The notes under the pieces are model-generated. The model made no database searches, had not been told where the DNA came from, and was given only the letters and a program-made list of their open reading frames with translations. From Chrysomallon squamiferum (lineage: Eukaryota > Mollusca > Gastropoda > Neomphalida > Peltospiridae): DNA of 64,000 nt. Position numbers and translations under genes: made by a program. The DNA is taken from contig CM022671.1 of the NCBI GenBank assembly GCA_012295275.1, positions 31,897,750-31,961,749 on the forward strand, given 5' to 3'. Of this stretch, positions 1 to 41,600 are shown piece by piece (position 1 is the first letter of the stretch; each line of letters starts with the position of its first letter).

Positions 1-28395
<28,395 letters not shown>

Positions 28396-29036
28396 TGCTG
28401 ACAACTGGTAGGCACTTTAAGTCTGCTTCACCAGTATGTTTTTTAAATAAGACCTCTTACAGCTTCTCATGTAACAGATAACATCTACTATGAAGATTTT
28501 TCAGTAGATATTCATAATACAATAGAGTGTTTCAGTAGTATCTTTTTAAAACATCTTTTACTTAGGAGACGTTGTCAAAATAAAGTATTGTGTGCATGTC
28601 AGATTCAATAAAGAATAATTAAAAAGAAACGATTATACTGCTAAAAAAATATAATTTTAAAAAAAATGTATATAATATTAACACATGCTACATAATTGTT
28701 TGTGAGTGTGTGTGTGTGTTTGTGTTTAGTTTATTTAGATTTTTTTTATTTAAAAATTATTTTTAATTTATTTAAAATATTAATTATTATTATTGTTGTT
28801 GTTGTTTCATCATCATCATCATCATCGTTATAATTATTATTATTATTATTTATTTTTTTATTTTATTTTATTTTATTTTATTTTTTTTTTTTTTTGACTT
28901 ATGGTAGTACGCAATATAAAGCACTGGGCTTTTCAGAATTAGTTCATCATTTAATAAAGTTATTTGTTTACTGATTTGTTTAAATTTAGTTATTTAAGTT
29001 TTATGTATGTGTATATGTGCTGATATACAAATACAC

Positions 29037-29093
<57 letters not shown>

Positions 29094-29326
29094 ATTGCAC
29101 GACAGGACATGTTTCGTTAAAAAAAATTAAATTTTGTTATGATAAATCAGAACAATGACATTTTAAGTAAGCTCTTTTGTGTACGATATCAATAGATCTG
29201 AAACTGAGAAACTTCAATGGTTTACGTATAGATACTTTTCACAATTATTCAGATAAGAAGAACAAAAACAATCTGTGAAATCTGTCGTGAATAAAAACCT
29301 TTAAAGGGTTTCAGTCAGATACGAAA
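28396..29326. promoter_or_regulatory. Divergent intergenic region between genes A and B
   Basis: The start codons of A (28395, minus) and B (29327, plus) are 931 bp apart and point away from each other, so this stretch must hold both 5' UTRs and probably both promoters. It contains a GT run near 28707-28730, (CAT/ATT) tracts near 28806-28850, (TTTTA)n near 28860, and (ATT)n at 29038-29091. No clear TATA box is visible. A TCAGT motif at 29311-29315, 16 bp before the B start codon, resembles an initiator, but that is weak. A shared or bidirectional promoter is inference from spacing only. Confidence 0.5.
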
Positions 29327-29391
29327 ATGTTCTGGTTTGAGTCGCACGTTATTTTATTCCTCATATTTATTGTACTAAGGTAAGATAAATA

Positions 29392-29426
<35 letters not shown>

Positions 29427-29475
29427 TTATTATTACGTTGCACGACTGGACAAGTTTCGTTAAAAAAATTAATAA
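29086..29475. repeat. Pair of ~45-bp direct repeats flanking gene B exon 1
   Basis: ATTACATTGCACGACAGGACATGTTTCGTTAAAAAAAATTAA at 29086 and ATTACGTTGCACGACTGGACAAGTTTCGTTAAAAAAATTAAT at 29430 differ at only a few positions; each is preceded by an (ATT)n tract (29038-29091 and 29391-29434). The first exon of gene B sits between them. They could be two copies of a microsatellite-linked dispersed repeat or a local duplication. Confidence 0.75.
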
Positions 29476-30505
29476 TAATAATATTATTATTATCATCATT
29501 ATTATTATTATAATGTTTGGTTTATTATTTGTTTTTTGTGTTTGGTAATAAATATGTGTATGTATTTGCTTCGCAATTCAAATCATTGTGCATCTCTAAA
29601 CTAATATGTTATTGTATATAAACAATCATGTTTCCTTCTGTTATGCCTATTTATTAACCTTTATTGTTTTAACCCAACATTAAAATTGTAATTAAATTTA
29701 TTGAAAAAAAAAAAAAAAAAAAAAAAGGGCTGTAGAACAACTGATGGTTACATTTACTGTAATATAGAATGCTTCATTTGTTTGTTTGTTTTTTCTTTTT
29801 TTTTCACTTTTGTTATTAATATGTTCTTCAGTATACAGAATTTAGGTTTGGCTGTACAATACAGTGTTACTACGAAAACTAGTGAAAAAGATTATGCTGG
29901 AACCACTGCTGATGTATATATAGAATTCCGCGGACGCTATGGCAAAAGTGGATGGCATCGGATTTATGGCAATTTTCAAGCAGGAGACACTGATCACAGC
30001 AATGTAAGTGAAATATTCCACATTTTCATTCATTTTTATCTTATTTTATTATTATATATTTCTTCATTATTTTTACATTTTATTTTTAAATTTTTTAATT
30101 GTATTTATTTGTTTGTTTTATATTCTTAAACAAATCACACTGCAGAATATCGCCATACAAAATAATTCTTATTATGTGTTTACTTCGTTCTAATTTTATT
30201 CCTCAGCCTTTATTTATATATTTTATTATTATTATTATTATTATTATTAAATTATTATTATTATTATTTGTTTGTTTGTTTGTTTGCTTGCTTTAATTTA
30301 TTTTAATTTATTAAATAAAAAAAAAAAAGTTAATACCTAAATACAAAAGAAATTTAATATTTTTTGTCATTTAAACAAACTAACATTAGTTATGTTAAAT
30401 TTATTATAAATAACAAAACCCAAATTAATATGCTGCTTCATAATAATGATATCTGCGGTCATTAATTTATCTCGTTATTGTTTATTGATTTATTGATTCA
30501 CTGAT

Positions 30506-30588
<83 letters not shown>

Positions 30589-31530
30589 TTTTTGTAAATG
30601 CAAAACATTTCTGATACTTTTTGTCGAATAATGAATTTTTTCATATCAGATTAAAATAAAACAGTTACAATGAATTTAACGAGGATAAATTTCAAAAGAT
30701 TTTGTTGCACTCAATTCAAGATATAGACTTATTAGATGATTGTATACAAATAACAATTCTAACTTTATTAACAAAAACAACAAGAAATAAAAAAAAAACA
30801 AGAAAAATAATAAGAAGGTTTATAAAGTTACCGGACCAATTATCCGGACTCCTTGGGGCGCGAGGCATTCCGGATTTCTGGTACCAAGGTATCTAAATAC
30901 GTAAATAATTAGGCATAAACATTTTAAAATTAAAAACATAAAGAAAATTGACGATACACAACTGTGGCGTAAACAATGCGGCGAGTGAATGAACGCCACG
31001 CGGCTTAAAAGAGTAGTTCTGGTCTGGTGAGGACAACACCCACGCACGCGAATTATGAAAATAGCGTCGGGAAAAAAACTTCCGGTTTTCTGGTCTTTCC
31101 GGATTTCAGGACGCCGGATAATTGGTCCGGTACCTGTACTATCTTATAATTACCTGGAAAATTAATTAGTATTTAAAATACTTTTACAACATTTTTTTTT
31201 ATTTCAGATCACTTCATGAAGTGAATAAGTGACATAATAAAGACTTAAAAAGCTGACTTAACTCATAGCAATATAAATGTAATTAAAATTACTTTATGTA
31301 GGTTTTACTTTTTCTTAAATTATTCAGGTCAACACAGGGGATGTCGGACCTATACTCAGCATTGGCTTGAAACGGAATGACGATAGTACGTTTTCTGACT
31401 GGCGTATAGATTATGTAAGTATCAAACATATATAGTACTAAGTACTGTTTCATATTTTGAACTTAATGCTTCAAAATCTATTTTAGTGAGACCTGAAGGA
31501 TAATAATAATAAGAAGAAAAAATATTATTG

Positions 31531-31588
<58 letters not shown>

Positions 31589-32318
31589 TATGAAAATTCT
31601 GAAGTAGTTCTAGACTACAGTGGAACCTCGGCTTACGAACTGAATTCGCTCCAGAACTCGGTTCGTAAACCGAATTGTAAATAAACCGAAGCGATGCCAC
31701 ACTCACGAACGCCACTCTCATGTTTTGCAATTACTTCTTTCTTAACCTCTGCTGTGATACGTTTATATTTTACACCAACATTATTTTTATCACTTTTTGT
31801 TTTCTTGCGCGCCATATTGGATAGGGTATAATAGTTTTTAAAAAAGTATACACAAAAATGCGAGTGTACAAGCTCAGTGCAAAAGCTACTGAGCTGCAAC
31901 TGCGTATCGAAGATTAAAGGCCCTAATTCATGATATATATTTGCTGTAGGGTATGCCTATAATTCATACTTTGACCTCGGTTTTGACGTGAGCATCTATT
32001 CTTATCTTTACTAGATGTTTACGTCAAAACCGACATCAAAAGAAAGCTTGTTGTGGCGCGTCGCTGTAGTTTGTATCTCAGGATATTATTCGTAAACCGA
32101 GACAAAAATTGCCCAAGATCAGGATACGTAATCCAATTTGTTCGTACTTCGAGGCGTTCGTAACCCGAGGTTCCACTGTACATTAACACCAGAATCCAGT
32201 TTTTAACAAGATAAGCTTATTTTGTTATATCCGTTTCAGGTAAGGGTCGACAAGGCTTTGAATTCTTACTACTTCCCCTGCGATTGCTGGATGAAGACAC
32301 ATCCATCTCAGCTAGTAG
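29327..32318 (+). CDS. Gene B exons 1-4: signal peptide and PLAT/LH2 domain
   Basis: Exon 1 encodes MFWFESHVILFLIFIVLR, a clear signal peptide. Exon 2 opens SIQNLGLAVQYSVTT and continues YAGTTADVYIEFRGRYGKSG with WHRIYGNFQAGD. Exon 3 has DVGPILSIGLKRNDD and FSDWRIDYVRVD across the junction. Exon 4 ends YYFPCDCWMKTH. This is the full PLAT/LH2 signature: A-G-T-x-A-x-V-y-I, G-x-x-G-x-S, D-x-G-x-I, W-x-(I/L)-D-x-V-x-V and Y-Y-F-P-C-x-x-W. PLAT domains bind lipid or membrane surfaces, or protein partners. I used the second donor of exon 4 (GTGAAA after CTAGTAG), because it gives the phase the next exon needs. Introns 2 and 3 each hold a short DNA transposon. Confidence 0.85.
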
Positions 32319-35300
32319 GTGAAATTAGAACATTAACACTGTTTTGATATTAACAGTAAAATGGTTAAAGTTGTCCAATAATAAATAAGAAAATAAATAA
32401 AATGTCTCTCTTTAGATAGATACTTGGGAAAATGTACACTGATTAGATGTTTCTTTACATATATTAATATTGTAACCGTGAAAACAGGTATAAGGCACCA
32501 ACAAAATAATGACTTGTTAATTTATTGTAATAATATCTATATTAGAATATAATTATTTTATTTTACATTAACCTGCAGCTGATATGAAATTAATATACAG
32601 ATGTAACATATATGTGACAGGAAATACGTATGATTCCTGAAAATTTCAAGCAATATGTATAATGTCTCTGCCATGCTGTTCATCTTGACTCTAACTGTGG
32701 TGGGCTGGGTTTCACTAAATGCTACTGTGCAGATTCCAAGTGATTCAAACTTCTTGTTGCCGATTTTTTCTTTAATTTTCATTAAATTGACATGATTTTA
32801 ATTTACTGGGGGCAAAAAAAAAATCAGTTTTGTAATTCAGCAGAAGATTGTCATATCTGTATGCACAAAGGGAATAACTTAATATATCAGTTTTATCTTG
32901 TGACAGTGATAATACTGAATTGATCTGAATTACAGAATGATATGATTGTTTGTATTAATGAATTTGAATGACATTTATAAGAGCTTTGCTTAAATCCTAA
33001 AAGTAAATTACAAAATACAAACATAAAGAGTTGATTTTACATATTTCAGAATACAGCTGCAATGGTAAAGGTACTGGACCAAAAAGCTTATAACAAAAAT
33101 TATCATTGTTAACAATTTGGAAAATGGGAACTTTAAAAGTGTCTTTCAGAAAACAAACACAGATACAAACATACACAACTACACACACTCTCACACACAC
33201 AACAACCAAAATACACATATACTCTTACACACCTCACACATAACACACAAACACATTTACTATGAAACTTGTAAACACTGTGAGTGACAGCAAAAACTGT
33301 GATAAAAATATGTACAATGATGAAAAAAATATTCTGGTTTAATGAGAAAATAATATAACCATTAATGTCATGAAGAGTTTTGTTATATTTTCTTTACAAA
33401 ACAAAAATTTATTTGTTGGACTGGATTAGTATAATCTATTAAATTTCTGATTTGATTAATTGTGGTAATTATAGAATATATATATTTAACTTATCTTATA
33501 TTGAATTTAAATGGTAGTGTTTTGATGTTGGTATATAGAATTTTTCTTTCAGTCTGAAAAAGTAGCATAGATCTCTGTGGGCAAAAAGTCTGCATTTTTT
33601 GATGATGTAATATGTGAGCTATGTGATAAACATGACATCCAAAAAAAAAAATTCATTTACACACTGACAGACAAAAGACATGTTCAGGTGAATAAAGATG
33701 ACTCTCATTATTCTAGAAGAATTAGCATCAATTTAAAATACCACACTCCATCAAAGTGACCTATTGTTTTCTTTACTTTCTTATGTTTGTATTAAAACTT
33801 ATTTATAAAATTCACATACCAGACCATTTTTTTAATAATATAGGTTCAATACCATTATTTATATCCACTTTTATATATAATACTGGTACCAGACCATTCA
33901 TATATGGACAATTACTATAAAAATATATATATATATATTTGGTTAGTTAGCAGTTCTTATGTAAAAGGAAACAGCCCATTTATAATAAACAAACACAGAT
34001 CACAAATGTATATTACAGACACAATACACATTTTTATTTATAATACAGATCCCAGGCCATTTGTATATAATATAATACAGATAAGAGACCATTTATATAT
34101 AATACACACAAACCATTTTTGTTGAAATAGAGGTAACATACCGTATATATTTGTAAAGGCGACCTTATGTATATGTAAATGTGTATTTCAAGACCAAAAA
34201 TTGCGTCATTTTAGTTATTACTTGTGTATGTACTATAGATTGATGATTTTTGAAGGAATACTGGTTTACATTGTACGCCTACTGTAACTGATGTACTTTA
34301 ACTTGCACGAACATACCATAATAACGTAAATGCATGTATTACACGAGTTTTGTTATATTTTATTTAAATGTATCATAAATAAGTATTGTTTTAATGTAAT
34401 AGGTCTAACATGGAGACCTAATTATTTTTATATTTAGCCGTTCTATGATTTACAAAATTTGTCGGTAGTGGATATATAATGACGATTGCAATATTATTTC
34501 ACCAAATTTTAAAATTAAACAAGTGAGTTTTGTTTATGAAATTAGGACCGATATTTAGTGTAATTTGGCAGAGAAGTCTGCATTCCTAGATCATTGCAAG
34601 ACGCCGTAAGGCATAACGCCGTACTGACGGTTTTCTCGCTTTAAAATGTATTTTTATGTCATTAAACGGAAGAATATCATGTTTTACATTCATATTTGGT
34701 TTTGTTATTTAATTTTTCAAAAATTTTTATACGATAAAATCATATTTTTGAAAAGCTGAAAGACCGCGATTATTTTTGATGCATCCCGTAGCAAAAAATA
34801 GTCAAAATGGCGACTCTTCAGCAACAGCAACAAAAGCATTACCTATGTATAAGTCGACCCCCAAAATATTACCTTAATATAGTCTCCCAAAAATTCGACT
34901 TATACACAAGTATATACGGTACCATTTATATATAATACAGGTACAGATAAGTTATATATAATACAGATTCCATGTCATTTATATATAATACAGGTACTCA
35001 GATCATCCATGTCATTTATATATAATACAGGTACCAAGATAATTTTTACATAATGCACATTCCATGTTATTTATATATAATACAGGTAACAGATAATTTA
35101 TATATAATACAGGTACCAGATACTTTATATATAATACAGATACCAGATAATTATTTATAATACAGATCCCAGGCCATTTGTATATAATATAATAAAGATA
35201 AGAGACCATTTATATATAATACAGGTGCCAAACCATTTGTGTAAAATAGGGGTACCAGGCCATTTATATATAATACAGGTATCAGACATTTATATATAAT

Positions 35301-38300
35301 ACAGGTACCACACCATTTGTGTAAAATAGGGGTACCAGGCCATTTATATATAATACAGGTATCAGACATTTATATATAATACAGATATCAGACATTTATA
35401 TATAATACAGATATCAGACATTTATATATAATACAGGTATCAGACATTTATATATAATACAGGTACCAGACAATTTATATATGATACAGATACCAAATAA
35501 TTTATATATAATACAGATTCCAGGTTATTGATATATAATACATGTACCAAACCATTCATATATATTTCAGATATATCTATAATACAGGTACCACACCATT
35601 TATGTATAATTCAGGTACCAAACCATTTATATATATTTCAGATAACCAAAAATAGATATATAATACACGTAGTTGGCCATTTATATGTAATACAGGTACC
35701 AGACTATTTATATAAAATACAGATACCAAACCACATATATATTTCAGATATCCAAAAATAGATATATAATACAGGTATCAGACCATTTATTTATAACAGA
35801 TACCAGACCATTTATGTATAATACAGATATCAGACCATTTATGTATAATACAGATATCAGATCATTTATGTATAATACAGATATCAGACCATTTATGTAT
35901 AATACAGGTATCAGACCATTTATGTATAATACAGGTATCAGACCATTTATGTATAATACAGATATCAGACCATTTATCTGGCATGCCTGGGGCTGCGGGC
36001 AATCAGTAATTCCAGATTTTCTGGTTTTCTGTACCAAGACTTAATACACACTTAAAATATAAAATAAACAATGAAAAGTAAAGAATGAAATTGTATTTAA
36101 AAGATAGTTTACAGTTTTCTATAAGCTGAATAAAAGAGTCTGTGTTATGTATGTTAAATGAAATAATAAAAATAAACATGGGATTGAGATAAATTTAAAA
36201 TTTAGTTTGCCAATCAACATAACATTGTTTTTTTCATTTTACTTGAATGGTAAAATTCTTACAGCTACGCAACTTTGAAATAAACACAGAATAGTATCTA
36301 ACACTTAAAAAAAAAAAAAAATAAATAAATAAATAAAACAAGAGTTCAAATTAAAAAGTCTGTGATAAGTAAAACATTTTGAGTTGTCATCTTAAATGTA
36401 CATATTAGGTCTCAAACAACCAGTCAACAACACTGTTAGTGAGAATGTGGTAAGAAACTTCTTCCATACCCTCACAGATAAGTCAAAAGAATGGAATGGC
36501 CAAGCATTCTCAGTTTTTTTTTGTTTAGGGACAAAATACCTAATAGAAATTATGAGATTGCCCATCTAAAAAAGGTTATCTAAATTACATTTATATCTTA
36601 AACACAGAAATGAAAAGATATTACTGAAACAAGAGAAAAGGTAATTAGCTGGTAGCATTGCATCAGTGAATTTGAAAATGTTTTTTTCTTTTGAATCCAC
36701 ACACTGCTGTGTGTTTTCATCTATCTGAAGCTTCCTCATAAGGCAAATTTACAACACACTCATGATAAATTAGCTATCTGTATCATGGTTAGCCAACTGA
36801 GTCTTATATTTTTAATGTTGTTTGTAGCAACCTGTTCCTGGAACAGAAGATGGTGTTGGCCAGGAGACTGTTCTGATCACCTGGCATCATCCTGCAAGTG
36901 TAGAAGAGGTTTCAAGAAAGTGGAAGGACCAGATTTCACTAAGTGTGACAGTGAGTTTCTACATGTACATTTTCATTTAATAAGTGTTATGTAACAAAAA
37001 TAGAAATACAGCATCCAAGAAGTGATTTCAGCATTATTAAAGTTAAGTTTCCTACAATATGATATCTAAGCAGGTCAGTTTAATACAGTTTCACTTTGTT
37101 TGGATACAAGACTGAAATACAGTAGGACTGTGACATCTACTAAGAGAAAACTGGTGAAGGACAGGATCACAGCATCATCTCTTCACTAAGTAAAATTTGT
37201 CTTAATTCAGACTTGAGGTTTCGCAGTCACATGCTCTGATATTTGCACTTTCCTAATCTCATTATGAGCCAACAATATGAAATGTTCAAATCCAGTGTAT
37301 GTATTTTTGTTCTTATCATTGTTTTTGTTGTTGTTGTTTTTTTTTGAAAAAAAAAATGTATTTTATTTGATTTTATTTTTACTTTTTTTTTTTTTTGTTT
37401 TTCTTTTTTATTTTATTTTATTATTCTTTTTTTTTTTTTTTATTATTATCTTCTTTTTTCTTTTCTTTCTTTTTCTTTTTTCCATTTTTTCTTTTTATTC
37501 TTTGTGAATATCTATCAAGACTTGAAATAATTGTTTATTTTATTTTATTTCTTTCCTTCTTGTTTATTTATTTATTTATTTTACCATTACTGAAAATATG
37601 ACATTATTATTATTAATTTTATTATTATTATTAATATAATTTCTATTTTATTTTTATTACAATCAAAAATATAAATAAATTGCAAAAAATGATTTTTTTT
37701 TTTTTTTTTAAATCCAGTTTCAGCAGTGCCTGATTTGATGACATGTAACATAAGGATAGAAGATAAGAATGGTCAGATTGTTAGATCAACTCCTGGCAAT
37801 GTCACTGGTTGTGAACATGAGACAAGCACCTACTCAAACATGCAGCCTAACAAGATGTTAAATTTCACCATTCTGGCATCCTTTGACAACAAAACTGATC
37901 TAAGCAATTCAAAATTTAATTACATTGTTAAATCAGCCAACCATGCAGGAATTGTGAATGGAGTTGCCAACGTCTTTGTGGAAATGGTTAATGGTACAGT
38001 TTTTGTTAAATTATTTGAAAATGTTATTGAAATTGTTAATGTTACAACTAGTGATGGAAACTGTTGTGTACACATGGGGATGGCATTACCCTACTTTTTA
38101 GTTTCCAGTTTATGTCCTGTTTCTATACTAGTAGAGAGTTACAGATGTTTTGTATTATTTGTCTCACATAAAATAATAATAATAATAACAACAACTGCTT
38201 TTTCAGGTAACAAAAGTTTTTCAAGGAGGAGCTTATAGCACCCACCTAGTTAAACTCTGTGAACCTTAGCATACCTGTAGTTCCTAAATCACATTTCCAC

Positions 38301-38618
38301 CAGTGATTATATTTTTCTCAACTTGTCTTTCCAAATGGATACTGATGCATCTTTAAAAAATTATTTTATTAATTTCTTTAAAAGAAATATAATCATATGT
38401 ACTTGTTTTCAGAAGAGTTGTTAACTGTATTGCTACTTAGAGTTTGCAGTATTGATAATTTTAGACTTTATAAATCAGACATAGGCAACCTTTTTCAACA
38501 AGCGGGTTGTTTCAGAACACAGCTCATCATCAAGTGGGCCACACCACTAATTAACATTATCTTCCTTGTGAAAATAGGCATTCATTCGGAAAGTCTTTAA
38601 GGCTGCAGTTTGATCATG

Positions 38619-38658
<40 letters not shown>

Positions 38659-41600
38659 TCCATATGAATTTCTGCAGTATGATTTATTGGGATTTTTATA
38701 TTTAAGGAAAACATCGCACGGTAAACACCATAAATCTGAAAGGTGGTGGAGACTGCAGTGAACACATAAATAACAGAAACCCTTCAACTCTCCTTGAGTG
38801 CAGCTTCTCTTTAAATATCAGCCAGAATTTACAAAATGGAGAAAGGTATTTTTTAAAGTACTTTTTAAACAAATTTAGAGTACCTTCCCAACTTCTTTAA
38901 CATATCAAATTTTCTTTTCAGAACTCATTGTTTAAAAAGGAAATCAAATTACCTAATAGGTATTCATTTAAATATTGAAAGTCTATATTAGTTTTGATAC
39001 ATTGTGATGCATGAATGTCTCAATATCATAAGTAAACTGCAATAAAAATAGAGTATTCATTTCCAGACTGTGCACTGAATTTGTTGTCTCGTCTGGTGGG
39101 TTTTTCGAATACACAGACTTTGATGGAAATGCAAAAGGAACAGAAATATTCACACCCTTGTCCAGTAGGAAGACTTTATGTCTAAACTACGATGATGTAA
39201 AACCTGAACACTGTTTAGCCAGTCAGTCTGTGCCATGTAAAAAGCTGCTGATTGGACTTGCCAGCAGAATAACGAAATCTGAAGAGGTCACTCTTTTTCT
39301 AGGAGAAGGATGGAAAGATCCATGGACAGAAACAGGTTTGTCAAAACATGCATCAGGGCTTAAAACCTTCATGCTGGAAGTACACAAAGTCAAACCAAAA
39401 GGAAATGTATTAGAAGTTGATAAAGGAAGCATGACTCCTCCAATTAAATTTGAATTATTTGCTTCATCTCTTGTCAATATAACATTTAAACTCCCAAAGG
39501 CCCCATCTTTGTATTGTATCATGCTTGAAGTGCATGATATTGCAGGCAATGTGAGATTTGCCAGAAGATTTGTCCTGTTTGACAACGAATCAAAAATTGA
39601 GGTTAATAACAGATTTCCTTTAAGAGTGACTTCTGCATCGAAATCGACTGGGTACAAATGGCAGGTCAATCATGGTTTGCTTTGTGTACAGTGGAAAGAG
39701 AGATATTACAATTCTTACTACATCCACAACAACCTCCTGGCTCTTATTACTCTAGACACTGCTAATGGAATATCTGGTGTTTATGATCAGCAAACTGGCA
39801 GACTCCCTGTCAATGGAACCAAAAGTATCCATGGATTAACAGGTTTCATGTATTCCTATTCCTTAAACAATGGCACCTATACTCCAGAGAAATATGTGGC
39901 TGACTTTGAAAAGGAATCACTGTGTTTAAATCTGACTTTCTCAGATGGTGATACATACAACGTCATCATCACTGCTGAAGACATCATGGAAAACAAACTG
40001 AGTGAAAATGTGACTGTTCACATAGACAGAACAGTTCCTGATATCAGTAACATGTGGCTGGTTAGGAATAACAATGACAAACTCTACGTCCACCACAGCA
40101 CTGACTTATCACACATGGTGTTGCAATTTGAGGCAACAGATGCACACAGTGGTGTCTACTCAGTGGAATGGTTCCTGGGCACACAACACAACACTGCTGA
40201 TATAGGACACGGAGCCCTGCCAGTGGTCAAACTTCCAGTTGGGGTAAGTTTATCTTATAAACTTCGTTTTTGTTACAGATGTGTGTGTATGTATATCTTT
40301 TTAAAGAACACCATGTAAACAATTTTTAAAAATAATATTAAAAGTAAAGTAAAAATAAAATAAAACTAATAGAAATATGTTTTTTAATTTTATATTCATT
40401 ATAAAAGTAAAGGAACGTGTATATATATATATATATATATACAAACATACATACATACATATATAATGTATAAACCTGAAATATTCTTTTAGACAAGCTG
40501 TAAAGATGACAGAGAGTGTTATTGCCCATCTGTTGGTCCTTGTGCCTTCTTCAACTACACTTTAAAACTGAACAGTCTCATACACAACAACACACACATA
40601 GGAAACCATAACAGAGATTACCATTTTACACTAACTGCTACTAACATGGCCATGTTGAAGTCAGTGTATCACTTGGACGTCCTCTTAGATGCATCACCAC
40701 CAGTTGCTGGTGTTGTTCATGAAGGTTCACCAGATGGACCTGACATTGACTACACCAGTGAAGACTACATCAATGTCAACATGCACGGCTTCATTGATCA
40801 TGAAAGTGGGATAAGATATTACCTGGTTGCCCTAGCGGAACAGTGTTTAACTCTGGAAGAGCTAACCAAACAAGAATCCCACAACACTTCTACTGTTTAT
40901 AGAACAGACTCTCCAGTGATAAAAATACAGTTTCCAAACAGTGGTCTCTTCTACTCCTCTGTGGTTGCCTTTAATAATGCAATGGAACCGTCCACTGTTG
41001 TCTGTTCTGATGGAATCACAAAGGATGCCACTCCTCCATTGATGGCAGACATCAAACTGAAAAACGGGAAAATGAAACAAGGCATCTGGTGTAAAAAGGC
41101 TAAGATTTGGCTTGTCAACGGGAACATGACTTTAACTGAATTACAGCAAACCAAAACTTGTCAGAAGAAATGTTTACATCTTGAAAACATGGGATATGCT
41201 GACTCCTTGCCTGTGGAAAACACAGAGTTAGACAATGATACATCTGATGGTTTATGTCATAGATTATCAGTACTGAAAAATGATTCTCTCATCTATCTTC
41301 CATCTGATAAACTTTACTTGGAATGGAAAACTGATGAGACTGACAGTCAGATCAGAGATTATTTGATAGGTATCGGTGATGACACATCTCAGATTGATTC
41401 ACCACAAGTGATAAATTATGAATCCACACATGGGAAAGAATTCTTTCATTTTCAACATACTGGACTGAGTAGAAGATCTTTATTCTACATCTTCTTGAAA
41501 ACTGTGAACAAAGCTGGACTGACATCATCCATTGTACTTGGACCTGTGAAGATGGATGAAACACCCCCACAGGTGACAGAAAAACTGTATCCAAGAGTTG

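Noticed and set aside
32558-32782. Minus-strand frame starting MKIKEKIGNKKFESLGIC
   Set aside because: Less AT-rich than its flanks but no homology recognised, no splice context, and it lies antisense in a gene B intron; possibly a decayed repeat.
33553-33640. Possible exon after TTTCTTTCAG in gene B intron 4
   Set aside because: In-frame TAG after five codons in the required phase; other frames give no repeat-like sequence.
35012-36044. Repetitive frames such as INGLIPVLYINGLI on the minus strand and YNTDIRPFM on the plus strand
   Set aside because: Products of the 27-bp minisatellite unit, not a protein repeat gene.
36828-36950. Second open frame across gene B exon 5 (QPVPGTEDGVGQ...)
   Set aside because: It would need the first donor of exon 4; it lacks the Cys pattern, and its exit phase does not join exon 6 into the known repeat frame.
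37277-37601. Phe/Leu-rich open frames on the plus strand
   Set aside because: Translations of T-rich low-complexity intron sequence before exon 6.
37994-38238. Read-through of gene B exon 6 into VFVKLFENVIEIVNV...
   Set aside because: Loses repeat character past 37993 and no donor of suitable phase leads to exon 7; treated as intron.
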